Shown here one piece after another: positions 8,103 to 17,263 of a stretch of DNA of 64,000 nucleotides (within the stretch, counting starts at the first letter, position 1; every line of letters starts with the position of its first letter). This stretch comes from DASRAU01 sp035638075. GTDB lineage: Bacteria; Acidobacteriota; Polarisedimenticolia; Gp22-AA2. The notes under the pieces were generated by a model. That model was not told where the DNA came from. It saw only the letters and a program-made list of their open reading frames with translations, and searched no databases. The stretch lies in assembly GCA_035638075.1 (NCBI GenBank), contig DASRAU010000046.1:124001-188000 (forward strand). The letters are read 5' to 3'. Made by a program: the position numbers and the translations under genes.

Positions 8103-11100
8103 ATGGCGAAATTCTTCGTCAACCGCCCCATCGTGGCGATGGTCCTCTCCATCGTCACCGTCCTGCTCGGCCTCGTCGCGCTGACCCGCGTGCCGGTGGC
8201 GCAGTACCCGGACATCGTCCCGCCGATGATCCAGATCACCACCACCTACGTCGGCGCCTCGGCCGTGGACGTCGAGCAGTCGGTGGCGACCCCCATCGAG
8301 CAGCAGGTCAACGGCGTCGACAACTCGATCTACCTCAAGTCGATCAACGCCAACGACGGCACGCTGACCATGCGCGTGTCGTTCGAGGTCGGCACCGACC
8401 TCGACATCGCCAACGTCCTGACGCAGAACCGCCTGTCGCAGGCCACCGCGTCGCTGCCGACCTCGGTCAAGAACTACGGCGTGACCGTCAAGAAGTCGCT
8501 CGCCTTCCCGCTGATGCTGGTGGCGCTGAAGTCGCCGAACGGCACCTACGACAGCGCCTTCCTCAGCAACTACGCCGCCATCAACATCAACGACGCGCTC
8601 GCCCGCATCCGCGGCGTCGGGCAGGTGAACCTGTTCGGCGGCAGCGACTATGCCATGCGCATCTGGCTCAACCCGGACCGCCTCGCGTCGCTCGGGCTGA
8701 CCGTCCCCGACATCGTCAAGGCGGTGCAGCAGCAGAACGTCGTGACGCCGGCCGGGCAGCTCGGCGGCCAGCCGGCGCCGCCGGGCACCGACTTCACCTA
8801 CATCGTCAAGACGCAGGGGCGGCTGATGACCGCCGAGGAGTTCGGCTCCATCGTGCTGCGCACCAACCCGGACGGCTCGCAGGTGCGTCTCGGCGACGTG
8901 GCGCGCACGGAGCTGGGCTCGCTCCTCTACACGGCGCGCGGGCGCTTGAACGGCAACCCGAGCGCCGTCATCGCCATCTACCAGGCGCCCGGGTCCAACG
9001 CCCTGCAGGTCTCGGACGCCATCAAGAAGACGGTGGCCGAGGCGGCGTCGCGCTTCCCCTCCGACCTCGACTACGAGTTCTCCCTCGACACGACGCTGCC
9101 GGTGCGCGAGGGGATCAACGAGATCCTGCACACGCTGCTCGAGGCGGTCGTGCTGGTGCTGATCGTCGTCTTCATCTTCCTGCAGAACTGGCGCGCCACG
9201 CTCATCCCGCTGCTGACCGTGCCGGTGTCGCTGGTCGGCACGCTGATGGCGTTCCCCATGCTCGGGTTCTCGGTGAACGTGCTGTCGCTGCTCGGCCTGG
9301 TGCTCGCCATCGGCATCGTCGTGGACGACGCCATCGTCGTGGTCGAGGCCGTCATGCACCACATCGAGCACGGCCTGACGCCGAAAGACGCCACCCTCAA
9401 GGCGATGGAGGAGGTCTCGGGGCCGGTCGTGGCCATCGCGCTCATCCTGAGCGCCGTCTTCGTGCCGGTCGCCTTCATCAGCGGCATCACCGGGCGGCTG
9501 TACCAGCAGTTCGCCATCACCATCGCCATCTCGGTGCTGCTGTCGGCCTTCAACGCGTTGACGCTGAGCCCGGCGCTCAGCGCCATGCTGCTGAAGCCGA
9601 AGGGCGAGTCGAAGTCGTTCCTCGATCCGTTCTACAAGTGGTTCAACCGGGTCTTCGACCGGTTCACCAGCGGCTACGTCGGCCTCACCGGCTTCATGGT
9701 CAAGCGGATGGTGCGGAGCCTCATCGTGGTCGCCATCCTCATCGTGGCCACGGTGATGCTGGCGCGGCGCATCCCCGGCGGCTTCGTCCCCGAGGAGGAC
9801 GAAGGCTACGTGATGGTGAACGTCCAGCTCCCCGACGCCGCGTCGCTCGATCGATCCGACGCCGTCTGCAAGAGGGTGGAAGCGATCCTCGGCAAGACCG
9901 AGGGGATCGCCTCGTACACCACCGTCACCGGCTACAGCATGCTGACCTCCGCGTACGCCTCGAACAACGCCTTCTTCTTCGTGTCGCTGAAGCCCTGGCA
10001 CGAGCGGCACGGCGCGGCCCACACCTCGCGCGGCATCATGGCGGAGCTGAACCACGAGTTCGCGCTGACGATTCCCGAGGCGACGGTGTTCGCCTTCGGG
10101 CCGCCGGCGATTCCCGGCCTCGGCACCGGGTCGGGGTTCACCTTCGTCCTGCAGGATCGCTCGGGCCAGGCGCCGCAGTACCTCGCCGACGAGGCGCAGA
10201 AGTTCGTCGCGGCGGCGTCGAAGCGCCCGGAGATCGGCCGCATCATCACGACGTATCGCGCCAGCGTCCCCCAGGTCTACGCCGAGGTCGACAGGGACAA
10301 GGTGCTCAAGCAGGGCGTGACCATCGACGACGTCAACACCACGATGGGGGCGTTCCTCGGCGGCTCGTACGTCAACGACTTCAACCGCTTCGGCCGCGTC
10401 TACAAGGTCTTCGTGCAGGCCGAACCGGAGTACCGCGTGCGCCGGGAGGACCTGAGCCTCTTCCACGTGCGCAACAGCAAGAACGAGATGGTCCCCCTGT
10501 CGTCGTTCGTCTCGACCGCGAACGCCGCGGGCCCCGAGTACACCAACCGCTTCAACCTGTTCCGCTCCGCCGACCTGACCGGCATCCCGGCGCCGGGCTA
10601 CTCGTCGGCGCAGGCGCTCGGCGCGCTGGAGCAGGTGGCGGCCGAGACCCTCGACGCGGGCGCCGGCTACGACTGGGCCGACATGTCGTACCAGGAGAAG
10701 AAGGCGGCCGGGTCGAGCGCGGTGGTGTTCGCGTTCGCCATCCTGCTGGTCTTCCTGATCCTCGCGGCGCAGTACGAGTCGTGGTCGCTGCCGTTCTCGG
10801 TGCTCCTCGGGACGCCCTTCGCCGCGTTCGGCGCCTTCCTCGGGCTGTGGCTGATGCGCTTTCTGAGCGAGTCGTACGTCAACAACGTCTTCGCGCAGAT
10901 CGGCCTCGTCATGCTCATCGGCCTCGCGGCGAAGAACGCCATCCTCATCGTCGAGTTCGCGCGCGCCAAGCTGCACGAAGGCATGCCGATCGTCGAAGCG
11001 GCGCTCGAAGGCGCGAAGCTCCGGTTCCGGCCCATCCTGATGACGGCGTTCGCGTTCATCCTCGGCGTCGTGCCGCTGGTGCGCGCCTCCGGCGCCGGCG

Positions 11101-11273
11101 CCGAGGGGCGCAAGGTCATGGGGATGGCGGTGTTCGCCGGCATGCTCGTCGCGACCATCGTCGGCGTCGTGCTGATCCCGGTCCTGTTCACCTTCGTCGA
11201 GAAGATCACCGGTGGCGGCAGGCACAAGCCGGCGCCCCCCGGCGGCGAAACCAAGCCGGCGGCGGCGCACTGA
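8103..11273 (+). CDS. RND multidrug efflux pump, HAE1 family (AcrB/MexB type)
   Basis: Proton-driven inner-membrane transporter of 1056 residues, the normal length for hydrophobe/amphiphile efflux-1 pumps. The start MAKFFVNRPIVAMVLSIV is typical. The proton relay is visible as GIVVDDAIVVVEAV in helix 4 (two Asp) and GLAAKNAILIVEFA in helix 10 (Lys). Two large periplasmic loops flank these helices, as in AcrB. Likely substrates are hydrophobic drugs, dyes, bile-salt-like compounds or solvents; specificity cannot be read. It lies 3 bases after the adaptor and its stop is 1 base before the outer-membrane gene, so the three are translated as one operon. No regulator gene is adjacent. Confidence 0.95.
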   Translation: MAKFFVNRPIVAMVLSIVTVLLGLVALTRVPVAQYPDIVPPMIQITTTYVGASAVDVEQSVATPIEQQVNGVDNSIYLKSINANDGTLTMRVSFEVGTDLDIANVLTQNRLSQATASLPTSVKNYGVTVKKSLAFPLMLVALKSPNGTYDSAFLSNYAAININDALARIRGVGQVNLFGGSDYAMRIWLNPDRLASLGLTVPDIVKAVQQQNVVTPAGQLGGQPAPPGTDFTYIVKTQGRLMTAEEFGSIVLRTNPDGSQVRLGDVARTELGSLLYTARGRLNGNPSAVIAIYQAPGSNALQVSDAIKKTVAEAASRFPSDLDYEFSLDTTLPVREGINEILHTLLEAVVLVLIVVFIFLQNWRATLIPLLTVPVSLVGTLMAFPMLGFSVNVLSLLGLVLAIGIVVDDAIVVVEAVMHHIEHGLTPKDATLKAMEEVSGPVVAIALILSAVFVPVAFISGITGRLYQQFAITIAISVLLSAFNALTLSPALSAMLLKPKGESKSFLDPFYKWFNRVFDRFTSGYVGLTGFMVKRMVRSLIVVAILIVATVMLARRIPGGFVPEEDEGYVMVNVQLPDAASLDRSDAVCKRVEAILGKTEGIASYTTVTGYSMLTSAYASNNAFFFVSLKPWHERHGAAHTSRGIMAELNHEFALTIPEATVFAFGPPAIPGLGTGSGFTFVLQDRSGQAPQYLADEAQKFVAAASKRPEIGRIITTYRASVPQVYAEVDRDKVLKQGVTIDDVNTTMGAFLGGSYVNDFNRFGRVYKVFVQAEPEYRVRREDLSLFHVRNSKNEMVPLSSFVSTANAAGPEYTNRFNLFRSADLTGIPAPGYSSAQALGALEQVAAETLDAGAGYDWADMSYQEKKAAGSSAVVFAFAILLVFLILAAQYESWSLPFSVLLGTPFAAFGAFLGLWLMRFLSESYVNNVFAQIGLVMLIGLAAKNAILIVEFARAKLHEGMPIVEAALEGAKLRFRPILMTAFAFILGVVPLVRASGAGAEGRKVMGMAVFAGMLVATIVGVVLIPVLFTFVEKITGGGRHKPAPPGGETKPAAAH

Positions 11274-11274
11274 C

Positions 11275-12726
11275 ATGACTCGCCTCGCGCGCGTCTTCCT
11301 CGCGGCGCTGCTGCTGCCGGTGGCGCTCGCCTCCTGCCGGCTCGGCCCCGACTACCAGCAGCCGGAGATGACCCTGCCGCAGATGTGGCGGCAGCAGGCT
11401 CCCCCCGGCCAGACCGCCTCCGACACCGCCTGGTGGGATCTCTTCCAGGACGACACGCTGCGCGAGCTGGTCACGATCGCGCTCAACGAGAACAAGGACC
11501 TGGGCATCGCCGCGGCCCGTGTCGACGAGGCGCGCGCCCGCTACGGCTTCACCCACGCCGATCAGTTCCCGGTGGTGAACCTGGCGATCGACGCGACCCG
11601 CTTCCGCACCAGCGAGCAGGTCGCCGACACCGCCGGTGGCGGCGACACGCACAACTTCTTCAGCGGCCGCGTCGAGGCGTTCTACGAAGTCGATCTCTGG
11701 GGCAAGTACCGCCGCGCCACCGAGGCGGCGCGCGCCGAGCTCCTCGGCAGCGAGATGGCGCGCCAGACGGTGGTGCTGTCGCTCGTCTCCGACGTCGCCA
11801 CCGCCTACGTCGACCTGCTCGATCTCGACAACCGCCTGGCCATCGCCCGCACCACGCTCCAGGCGCGCACCGAGTACCTGCGCATCATCACCGCCCGCTT
11901 CGACAAGGGGATCGTCTCGGCCCTCGACGTGCGCCAGGCGGAGATCCAGCAGTCGATCGCCGCCGCCGCCATCCCGCAGTTCGAGCGGCAGCTCGCCGAG
12001 ACGGAGGATCGCATCCGCATCCTGCTCGGGCGCTTCCCCGGAGACGTGCCGCGCGGGCGGCCGCTCTACGACGCGATCCTGCCTCCGGACGTCCCGGCGG
12101 GCATCACCTCGGACCTTCTGGTCCGCCGTCCGGACGTGCAGTCGGCGGAGGCTCAGCTCGTCGCCGCCAACGCCCGCATCGGGGTCGCCGAGGCGCAGCG
12201 CTTCCCGCTCATCGCCCTGACCGCTTCGGCCGGCGCCGCCAGCAGCGATCTCTCCGACATCACGAAAGGGGGCGCCGGCACCTGGAGCATCGCCGGGGCC
12301 CTGCTCCAGCCGCTCTTCAACTTCGGCAAGAACAAGCGCCGCGTCGAGATCGCCCGCGCCCAGACGCAGCAGGCGCTCTTCTTCTACGAGGGGTCGGTGC
12401 AGCAGGCGTTCCGCGAGGTCGAGGACGCCCTGGCGGCGGTGCGCACCTCGAAGGATTCAGTAGCCGCCTACGAGCAGCAAGTGAAAGCGGCCCGGTCGGC
12501 GCTCACCCTCTCGACGGCGCGCTACGACCAGGGGGTGACGTCCTACCTCGAGGTCCTCATCCAGCAGACGCAGGCCTTCGACGCCGAGCTGGCCGCCTCG
12601 GTGTCCCGCCGCGATCAGCTCGCGTCGGTGATCCGCCTCTACACGGCGCTCGGCGGCGGCTGGGGACTGGAAGCAACCGTGCCTCCGTCCGAAGCGGCCC
12701 CGGCCGCCACCGCCGCTCCGCACTGA
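11275..12726 (+). CDS. RND outer-membrane factor, NodT/OprM type lipoprotein
   Basis: Outer-membrane exit duct of 483 residues, completing the tripartite pump. The signal peptide ends with Cys21 (LPVALASC) and the next residues RLGPDYQQPE are the NodT hallmark. Two TolC-type repeats are present: one includes DLWGKYRRATEAARAELLGSE, and the second includes LLQPLFNFGKNKRRVEIARAQTQQAL. The ATG comes 1 base after the pump stop; a longer reading from 11212 would overlap the pump and lack a signal peptide. A GC-rich hairpin (GCGCG...CGCGC, about 12730-12746) follows the stop and may end the transcript. Confidence 0.93.
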   Translation: MTRLARVFLAALLLPVALASCRLGPDYQQPEMTLPQMWRQQAPPGQTASDTAWWDLFQDDTLRELVTIALNENKDLGIAAARVDEARARYGFTHADQFPVVNLAIDATRFRTSEQVADTAGGGDTHNFFSGRVEAFYEVDLWGKYRRATEAARAELLGSEMARQTVVLSLVSDVATAYVDLLDLDNRLAIARTTLQARTEYLRIITARFDKGIVSALDVRQAEIQQSIAAAAIPQFERQLAETEDRIRILLGRFPGDVPRGRPLYDAILPPDVPAGITSDLLVRRPDVQSAEAQLVAANARIGVAEAQRFPLIALTASAGAASSDLSDITKGGAGTWSIAGALLQPLFNFGKNKRRVEIARAQTQQALFFYEGSVQQAFREVEDALAAVRTSKDSVAAYEQQVKAARSALTLSTARYDQGVTSYLEVLIQQTQAFDAELAASVSRRDQLASVIRLYTALGGGWGLEATVPPSEAAPAATAAPH

Positions 12727-12790
12727 AAGCGCGCCCCGACGCGCGCGCAGTGTCATCGGGTTATCATCCGCCCCGCTCCAGGGGGAGGAC

Positions 12791-13813
12791 ATGAGCGGTC
12801 GTCGGGCGACGCTTTGGTCGAGCGGTCTGTGGGTCACCCTCCTGGTGCTCGGCGCCTCCCCGGCGTTCGCCCAGACGCCGCCGGCGACCCAGCCCCCGGT
12901 GGAGGAGAAGACCAGCCCCTGGTCGAACTCGACCGAGCTGAGCCTCGTCTGGACCGCCGGGAACTCCGACGTCCAGACGCTCGGCTTCAAGGACACGCTC
13001 GAGTACAAGCAGGCGCACGGACGCACCCGGGTCCGCCTCGACACCCTGCGCTCCGACACCAGCGACGACCCGTATCTTCTCGTCGAGCCCGGGCTCACCT
13101 TCCTCCCCGGGGAGACCCTGGCAGACCCCCCGACGCACGAGGTGCGCCCGGGGGCCGAGCCGGACGTCGCCCGCTACTTCGCGGAGGGAAAGTACGAAGG
13201 GAACCTCTCGAAGGAGGCGCGCTGGTACCGCGGCGCCACGGGGGCCACCTGGAACGCGGGCGCGTCGTGGGACCGCAACGAGGACGCCGGGATCCTCAGC
13301 CGCACCATCGTGTTCGGCGGCCTGGGGCACACCTGGCGCGATCGGGACGATCTCAAGTTCCGCACCACGTACGGCTTCTCCTGGACCAACCGCATCGAGG
13401 ACGTCGACGATCCGGAGAAGGACCAGAAGTTCGTCGGCTTGCGGCTCACCTCCGACTTCACCGACAAGTGGGGGGCGAACACGACCTACGACAACGACTT
13501 CACCTACAACGTCAGCTTCAAGGACCTGTCCGACTGGAACGCCGATCTCATCCAGGGCGTCTCGGTGATGATGTCGAAGCACCTGGCTCTGAAGATCAGC
13601 CTGCAGCTCACCTACGCCAACGAGCCGGCCCTCGATGAGGTGGACATCATCGTGCGCGGGCAGCTGGTGGACCCGGACGGCATCCCCGGCAGCGGCGACG
13701 AGTTCTTCGAAACGGTGGCGTCGGGCGGCAACGAGATCACCATCGGCGAAGGGGTCCTGCGCCGCGAGAAGCTCGACTCGACCTTCCGGACCTCGCTGTC
13801 GATTACGTTCTAG
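12791..13813 (+). CDS. DUF481 outer-membrane protein (YdiY-like)
   Basis: Secreted beta-barrel protein of 340 residues. The signal peptide is cleaved after SPAFAQ (about residue 28). The mature chain has alternating strands typical of DUF481 proteins (WSNSTELSLVWTAGNSDVQTLGFKDTLEYK and later LKFRTTYGFSWTNRI), and the C-terminus ends in an aromatic strand (FRTSLSITF) of the kind recognised by the outer-membrane assembly machinery. DUF481 includes E. coli YdiY, described as salt-induced, but the molecular role is unknown. GGGGGAGG lies just before the ATG, and TATCAT near 12762 could be a -10. Its stop codon overlaps that of the convergent Dps gene in one CTAG. Confidence 0.88.
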   Translation: MSGRRATLWSSGLWVTLLVLGASPAFAQTPPATQPPVEEKTSPWSNSTELSLVWTAGNSDVQTLGFKDTLEYKQAHGRTRVRLDTLRSDTSDDPYLLVEPGLTFLPGETLADPPTHEVRPGAEPDVARYFAEGKYEGNLSKEARWYRGATGATWNAGASWDRNEDAGILSRTIVFGGLGHTWRDRDDLKFRTTYGFSWTNRIEDVDDPEKDQKFVGLRLTSDFTDKWGANTTYDNDFTYNVSFKDLSDWNADLIQGVSVMMSKHLALKISLQLTYANEPALDEVDIIVRGQLVDPDGIPGSGDEFFETVASGGNEITIGEGVLRREKLDSTFRTSLSITF

Positions 13814-14292
13814 CGCTCGGCCTGCAGGTGGGCCTCGACGAACCACAGGTCCTTGTCGACGGCGCGCGAGATCTCGGTGAAGATGTCCGCGGTCCCCTTG
13901 TCCCCCATCTCGTCCGAGCGGTCGATCCCCTGGCGCACGACCGAGCCGAAGTACGCGAGGCTGCGCGACAGCGCCTCGACGTGCTCGCGGCCGGAGGCGA
14001 TCTGCAGCGGGTACTCGGGCAGCTGGGACTGCTTCGCCACGACGCGCGCCGTCGCCTCGACGGTGCCGCCGAGCTGGATGATCCGCTCCGCCAGCAGGTC
14101 GGCGTAATCGCCGGCGTGCTCGTACACCTGGTCGAACAGCTGGTGCAGCGCGATGAACGCCGGCCCCTTGACGTTCCAGTGGGCCTGCTTGGCGTGCGTC
14201 ACCAGGTCCACGGCGTCCGACAGGCGCTCCTGCAGGAGCCCCGCCACCTGGACGCGGACCTTCTCCGAAATGTCGTTCTTCGTCTTGTGCAT
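13810..14292 (-). CDS. dps: Dps-family ferritin-like DNA-protection protein
   Basis: Small ferritin-like protein (160 residues) that stores iron and protects DNA from peroxide. The ferroxidase region is recognisable in HAKQAHWNVKGPAFIALHQLFDQVYEHAGDYADLLAERI, with the expected His, Asp and Glu. The N-terminal tail is short and basic (MHKTKNDISEK). The start at 14292 is preferred: GGAGGAG lies about 6 bases upstream, whereas the ATG at 14298 directly touches it. Tail-to-tail overlap with the DUF481 gene means no room for separate terminators. It is not obviously part of the overlapping chain that follows. Confidence 0.92.
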   Translation of the reverse strand: MHKTKNDISEKVRVQVAGLLQERLSDAVDLVTHAKQAHWNVKGPAFIALHQLFDQVYEHAGDYADLLAERIIQLGGTVEATARVVAKQSQLPEYPLQIASGREHVEALSRSLAYFGSVVRQGIDRSDEMGDKGTADIFTEISRAVDKDLWFVEAHLQAER

Positions 14293-14341
14293 CGGCATCT
14301 CCTCCGGATGGCGACGACAGTAGCCCCGCGCCGGGGCGAGG

Positions 14342-14701
14342 TCAAGTCCGCGGGCGGCGCAGGGCGCTCCAGGTCCACAGGGCGCCGGCGCCGTCGAGGC
14401 CGGCCATCAGCAGGACGAAGCGGGGCGCCGCGCCTGAGACGACCAGCGCCGTGAAGACGACGGCGCCGAGAGCGCGCCCCCCGATGGTCGCGCGGAAAAA
14501 CGGCGTCACCTCGGCGCGCGCGGCGCTGACGTAGTAGAAGCCGAGGACGAACGACACGACGCCGAGGATCCGCAGCCACGGCTCCTGCGTCGGCGGCTGG
14601 CCGAAGATCGCCAGCATGCCGCCGGGCGAGACGAACAGCCCCGCGCCGAGAAGCGCCAGGTAGGCGCCGAAGGCGAGCACGCTGCCCGCGGCGCGGCTCA
14701 C
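14342..14701 (-). CDS. Small four-helix membrane protein, unknown
   Basis: About 119 residues with four predicted transmembrane segments (VLAFGAYLALLGAGLFV, ILGVVSFVLGFYYVSAA, ALGAVVFTALVVSG, FVLLMAGLDGAGALWTW). No family is recognised with confidence. A GTG start at 14701 lies 1 base after the stop of the upstream VOC gene (TGACGTG), matching the tight spacing used throughout this gene chain. An ATG at 14764 would overlap that gene by 62 bases and add a polar Ala-rich N-terminus. Last gene of the chain, next to dps. Confidence 0.6.
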   Translation of the reverse strand: MSRAAGSVLAFGAYLALLGAGLFVSPGGMLAIFGQPPTQEPWLRILGVVSFVLGFYYVSAARAEVTPFFRATIGGRALGAVVFTALVVSGAAPRFVLLMAGLDGAGALWTWSALRRPRT

Positions 14702-14702
14702 G

Positions 14703-15233
14703 TCAGCGACGCCGTCCGCCGCGGCGCGGCCGGTACTTTGCGCCGCGGCCGGCGGCACGGCCATGGCGCCGGCGCCGCGCCACGGAAGCGCGCGGCGCGG
14801 CCGCCCGGCGCCGTTTCGGCCTGGTGCCGGTCGCTTTCTGCGGCGGCGCCGGCTCGATCAGCGCCGCGACCGCTCCGGCCGGATCGCGGATGACGGCATA
14901 GCGTCCCGCCGAGCCCATCCCCCTGGGGCCGACGAGGACCGACCCGCCGCGCGCGTGGCACTTCGCGACGCTGCGGTCGAGATCGGCGACCGTGACGTAG
15001 ATCAGCCACTGCGCCGGCAGACCTGCGTTCGTTCCGCGCGCGTGGCAGATGCCGGCGATCGGATCCCCGCCGCCGGGCGGGTGCATGGTGAAGTCGGCGT
15101 AGCCGCCCATCTCGACGTCGCCCGCGGTCCAGCCGACGACCTCGCGGTAGAAGTCGCGCACCTCCTGCGCCGCCTCCACCGTCAGGTCGATCCAGGCGAT
15201 GGCGCCGATCCTCGGCCGGTGCTTGTCGCTCAT
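14703..15233 (-). CDS. VOC-family (glyoxalase/bleomycin-resistance fold) protein
   Basis: 176-residue vicinal-oxygen-chelate fold protein. The N-terminal module (GAIAWIDLTVEAAQEVRDFYREVVGWTAGDVEMGG) and C-terminal module (WLIYVTVADLDRSVAKCHARGGSVLVGPRGM, then AVIRDPAGAVAALIE) show the paired beta-alpha-beta-beta-beta units. The tail of about 40 residues is very basic (RPKRRRAAAPRASVARRRRHGR), unusual for a VOC protein; it might bind nucleic acid or be disordered. The ATG overlaps the stop of the upstream GFA gene by one base (TGATG), so translation is probably coupled. The ligand is unknown. Confidence 0.8.
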   Translation of the reverse strand: MSDKHRPRIGAIAWIDLTVEAAQEVRDFYREVVGWTAGDVEMGGYADFTMHPPGGGDPIAGICHARGTNAGLPAQWLIYVTVADLDRSVAKCHARGGSVLVGPRGMGSAGRYAVIRDPAGAVAALIEPAPPQKATGTRPKRRRAAAPRASVARRRRHGRAAGRGAKYRPRRGGRRR

Positions 15234-15634
15234 CAGCCGTTCCGGCGCGAGGTGGCGAAGCGCGGCAGGGAATCCCGAAGCTCGGCCCACGGCAGCATGC
15301 GCGAGGCGAAGACATGGTCGTCCGGCGTGATGCTGGACGGATCGTCGAGGCTGCACGTGGTCACGTCGATCTCCCCCGCGTCGTCATGGTTCTCGAAGGT
15401 GAGCGGTGTCCCGCAGGTGGAGCAGAAGGTCCGGGTCACCCCCGGACGCGACGCGAACGAGGCGGCCTGCCCGCGCGTCCAGGCGAACGCTCCCGCGGGA
15501 AACGTGGACCAGGTCACGAACGCGGCGGCGCTCGTCTTCCGGCAGTGCAGGCAGTGGCAGTGGGTCGAGTTCTTCGGCTCGCCGGTGACCGTGTAGCGCA
15601 CCGCGCCGCAGAAGCATCCTCCTTCGCGTGTCAT
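15233..15634 (-). CDS. GFA/CENP-V family zinc protein
   Basis: 133-residue member of the glutathione-dependent formaldehyde-activating enzyme (GFA) fold. Zinc-binding cysteines are in place: CFCGAVRY near residue 7, CHCLHCRKT near 27 and FCSTCGTPL near 71. The family binds two zinc ions; only some members act on glutathione-hemithioacetal, so the substrate is not established. AAGGAG lies 8 bases upstream of the ATG, which confirms this start although the frame is open further. Its stop overlaps the start of the next VOC gene. Confidence 0.87.
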   Translation of the reverse strand: MTREGGCFCGAVRYTVTGEPKNSTHCHCLHCRKTSAAAFVTWSTFPAGAFAWTRGQAASFASRPGVTRTFCSTCGTPLTFENHDDAGEIDVTTCSLDDPSSITPDDHVFASRMLPWAELRDSLPRFATSRRNG

Positions 15635-15693
15635 GGCGATGGCTCCTTCCGCGCCGCCGCCCGACCACCTCGCGGGGACCGGCGCGGCCGGCA

Positions 15694-16365
15694 TTATCCG
15701 CCGGATCGAAGGCGGCCGAGGATCGTCACGTACGAGGCGGGAAGCTCCGAGCCGATGTGCACCGGTTTCCCTGCAGGGGTCCGCACCGCGAGCGACCGCG
15801 CGTGCAGCATCAGGCGCTCCGCGTCCACCCGGGTCGATCCTTCCCCGGGAGGCTCGCCGTAGCGGCGATCTCCGGCGACGGGATGCCCGAGGCTGTACAG
15901 GTGCACGCGGATCTGGTGACGCCGCCCCGTCACCGGGTGCGCCAAAAGCTCGGTGCACCCTCCGGCGAAGCCGGTGACGCGGTAGTGGGTCAGGCAGGGC
16001 TTGCCGCGCCGGCGATCCACCCCCATCCGCCCGGAGCCGAACGGGCGGATGGCCGCGGTGATCTTCCCGTCCGTCGCCGCCATCCGACCCTCGGCCACGG
16101 CGGCGTAGGTCTTGCGGGCGCGCCGGTGCTCGAACTCGCCGTTGAGGTGGCGATGCGCCGCGGCGTTCTTCGCGAACAGCAGCACGCCGCTGGTGTCGCG
16201 GTCGAGCCGGTGCACGACGTAGAGGCGCGTGCCCGCCTGCGCCGTCGCCACCTCGAGCGCGCACGGGCCGCGCGCGATCCTCTCCGGGATGACCGGCAGC
16301 CCCTCCGGCTTGTCCACGGCGTAGAGGTCGTCGTCCTCGTACAGGACCGGCAGCCGGTCCGTCAT
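15694..16365 (-). CDS. RluA-family pseudouridine synthase
   Basis: RNA pseudouridine synthase of 223 residues. The catalytic motif HRLDRDTSGVLLFAK (about residues 52-66) carries the essential Asp; LLAHPVTGRRHQIRVHL is the second conserved block. There is no S4 domain at the N-terminus, so it is the compact form, similar in size to RluE/TruC-like proteins; whether it modifies rRNA or tRNA cannot be read. The ATG overlaps the stop of the upstream isomerase gene in ATGA, so the two are coupled. Confidence 0.9.
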   Translation of the reverse strand: MTDRLPVLYEDDDLYAVDKPEGLPVIPERIARGPCALEVATAQAGTRLYVVHRLDRDTSGVLLFAKNAAAHRHLNGEFEHRRARKTYAAVAEGRMAATDGKITAAIRPFGSGRMGVDRRRGKPCLTHYRVTGFAGGCTELLAHPVTGRRHQIRVHLYSLGHPVAGDRRYGEPPGEGSTRVDAERLMLHARSLAVRTPAGKPVHIGSELPASYVTILGRLRSGG

Positions 16366-16961
16366 CCGCGGGCGTGCCAGTCGAGCGCCTCTTCGAGGCG
16401 GTCGTTCCCCCAGAAGATCTCGCCCAGGGCGACGAAGGTGGGCGCGCCGAAGATGCCGAGCGACCAGGCGCGCTCCGTCTCCGCACGCAGCAGGTCCTTG
16501 GTCGCCTGGTCGGTGGCGCGGTCGAGCAGCGCGCTCGCCGTCGCGTCGTCCGCCGCCGCCCCGGAGCGGCGCAGCAGTTCGAGCATCCGCTCGCGGTCTT
16601 CGATGTCCTGATCCTCGGAAAAGTTGGCCCGGAAGACGGCGCGCGCGAACGGCGGCAGCCACGCCTGGCCGTGGCCGAGACAGGCGACGCGGGCCGGCAG
16701 GATCGAGCGGCGCGGGAAGACCGAGGGCTTGCGGAACGGCACGCCGTCGCGCGCGCACTGGCGCTCCAGGTCGCGCCACATGTAGCGCCCGCGCGCCGGG
16801 TTCAGGTTGTAGGGGCTGTCGTTCCAGCCCTGGCGCTGGAACAGCGGCCCGAGCAGGAACGGCCGCCAGTCGATCGCGATGCCGCGGGCCGCCGCGACGC
16901 TCTCGATGCGCTGCGACGCGAGGTACGAGTAGGTGCTGGCGAAGTCGAACCAGAACTCCAT
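16362..16961 (-). CDS. 2-hydroxychromene-2-carboxylate isomerase-like DsbA-fold protein
   Basis: 199-residue thioredoxin/DsbA-fold protein of the kappa-GST/HCCA isomerase group. It opens with MEFWFDFASTYSYLASQRI, with Ser in place of the DsbA CxxC, followed by LGPLFQRQGWNDSPYNLNPARGRYMWRDLERQC, and ends with GIFGAPTFVALGEIFWGNDRLEEAL, the family cis-proline region. Glutathione-dependent isomerisation of aromatic-catabolism intermediates is the known role, but no such pathway is nearby, so the substrate is open. Its start overlaps the DUF1330 stop (TGATG) and its stop overlaps the pseudouridine-synthase start (ATGA). Confidence 0.85.
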   Translation of the reverse strand: MEFWFDFASTYSYLASQRIESVAAARGIAIDWRPFLLGPLFQRQGWNDSPYNLNPARGRYMWRDLERQCARDGVPFRKPSVFPRRSILPARVACLGHGQAWLPPFARAVFRANFSEDQDIEDRERMLELLRRSGAAADDATASALLDRATDQATKDLLRAETERAWSLGIFGAPTFVALGEIFWGNDRLEEALDWHARG

Positions 16962-17263
16962 CAGAAGACGGGATCGCAGCCTTCGACCAGGATCATCTCG
17001 GTGTGGGCGCACGCCTGCCGCAGCTTCTTCGGCTCGGCGTACATCTGCGACGACCACCAGGCCTTCGCCTGCTCGTACGACGGGAACTCGAGCAGCACCA
17101 CCCGCTTCGGCTCCCACGATTTCCCCTCGAGCTTCTCGGTGCGCCCGCCGCGCGCGACGTAGCGACCGCCGTGCTCCTTGATGGAGATCGGCGCAAGCTT
17201 GACGTACTCGGGATAGCGGTCCTTGTCGTGCACGTCCACGTTGACGATGACGTACGCCTTCAT
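16961..17263 (-). CDS. DUF1330 protein
   Basis: 100-residue protein of the DUF1330 dimeric alpha-beta barrel family. It starts MKAYVIVNVDVHDKDRYPEYVKLAP, includes GGRYVARGG, and has the PSYEQAKAWWSSQMYAEPKKLRQ segment typical of the family. The biochemical role is unknown. Embedded in the overlapping chain between the GNAT and the isomerase. Confidence 0.88.
   Translation of the reverse strand: MKAYVIVNVDVHDKDRYPEYVKLAPISIKEHGGRYVARGGRTEKLEGKSWEPKRVVLLEFPSYEQAKAWWSSQMYAEPKKLRQACAHTEMILVEGCDPVF

Noticed and set aside
6750..11276. Minus-strand open frame continuing from the third secreted paralogue through the whole RND operon
   Set aside because: The part beyond 6749 is antisense to recognisable efflux genes and is Arg/Asp/Glu/His low-complexity; the real gene starts at 6749 with a strong ribosome site.
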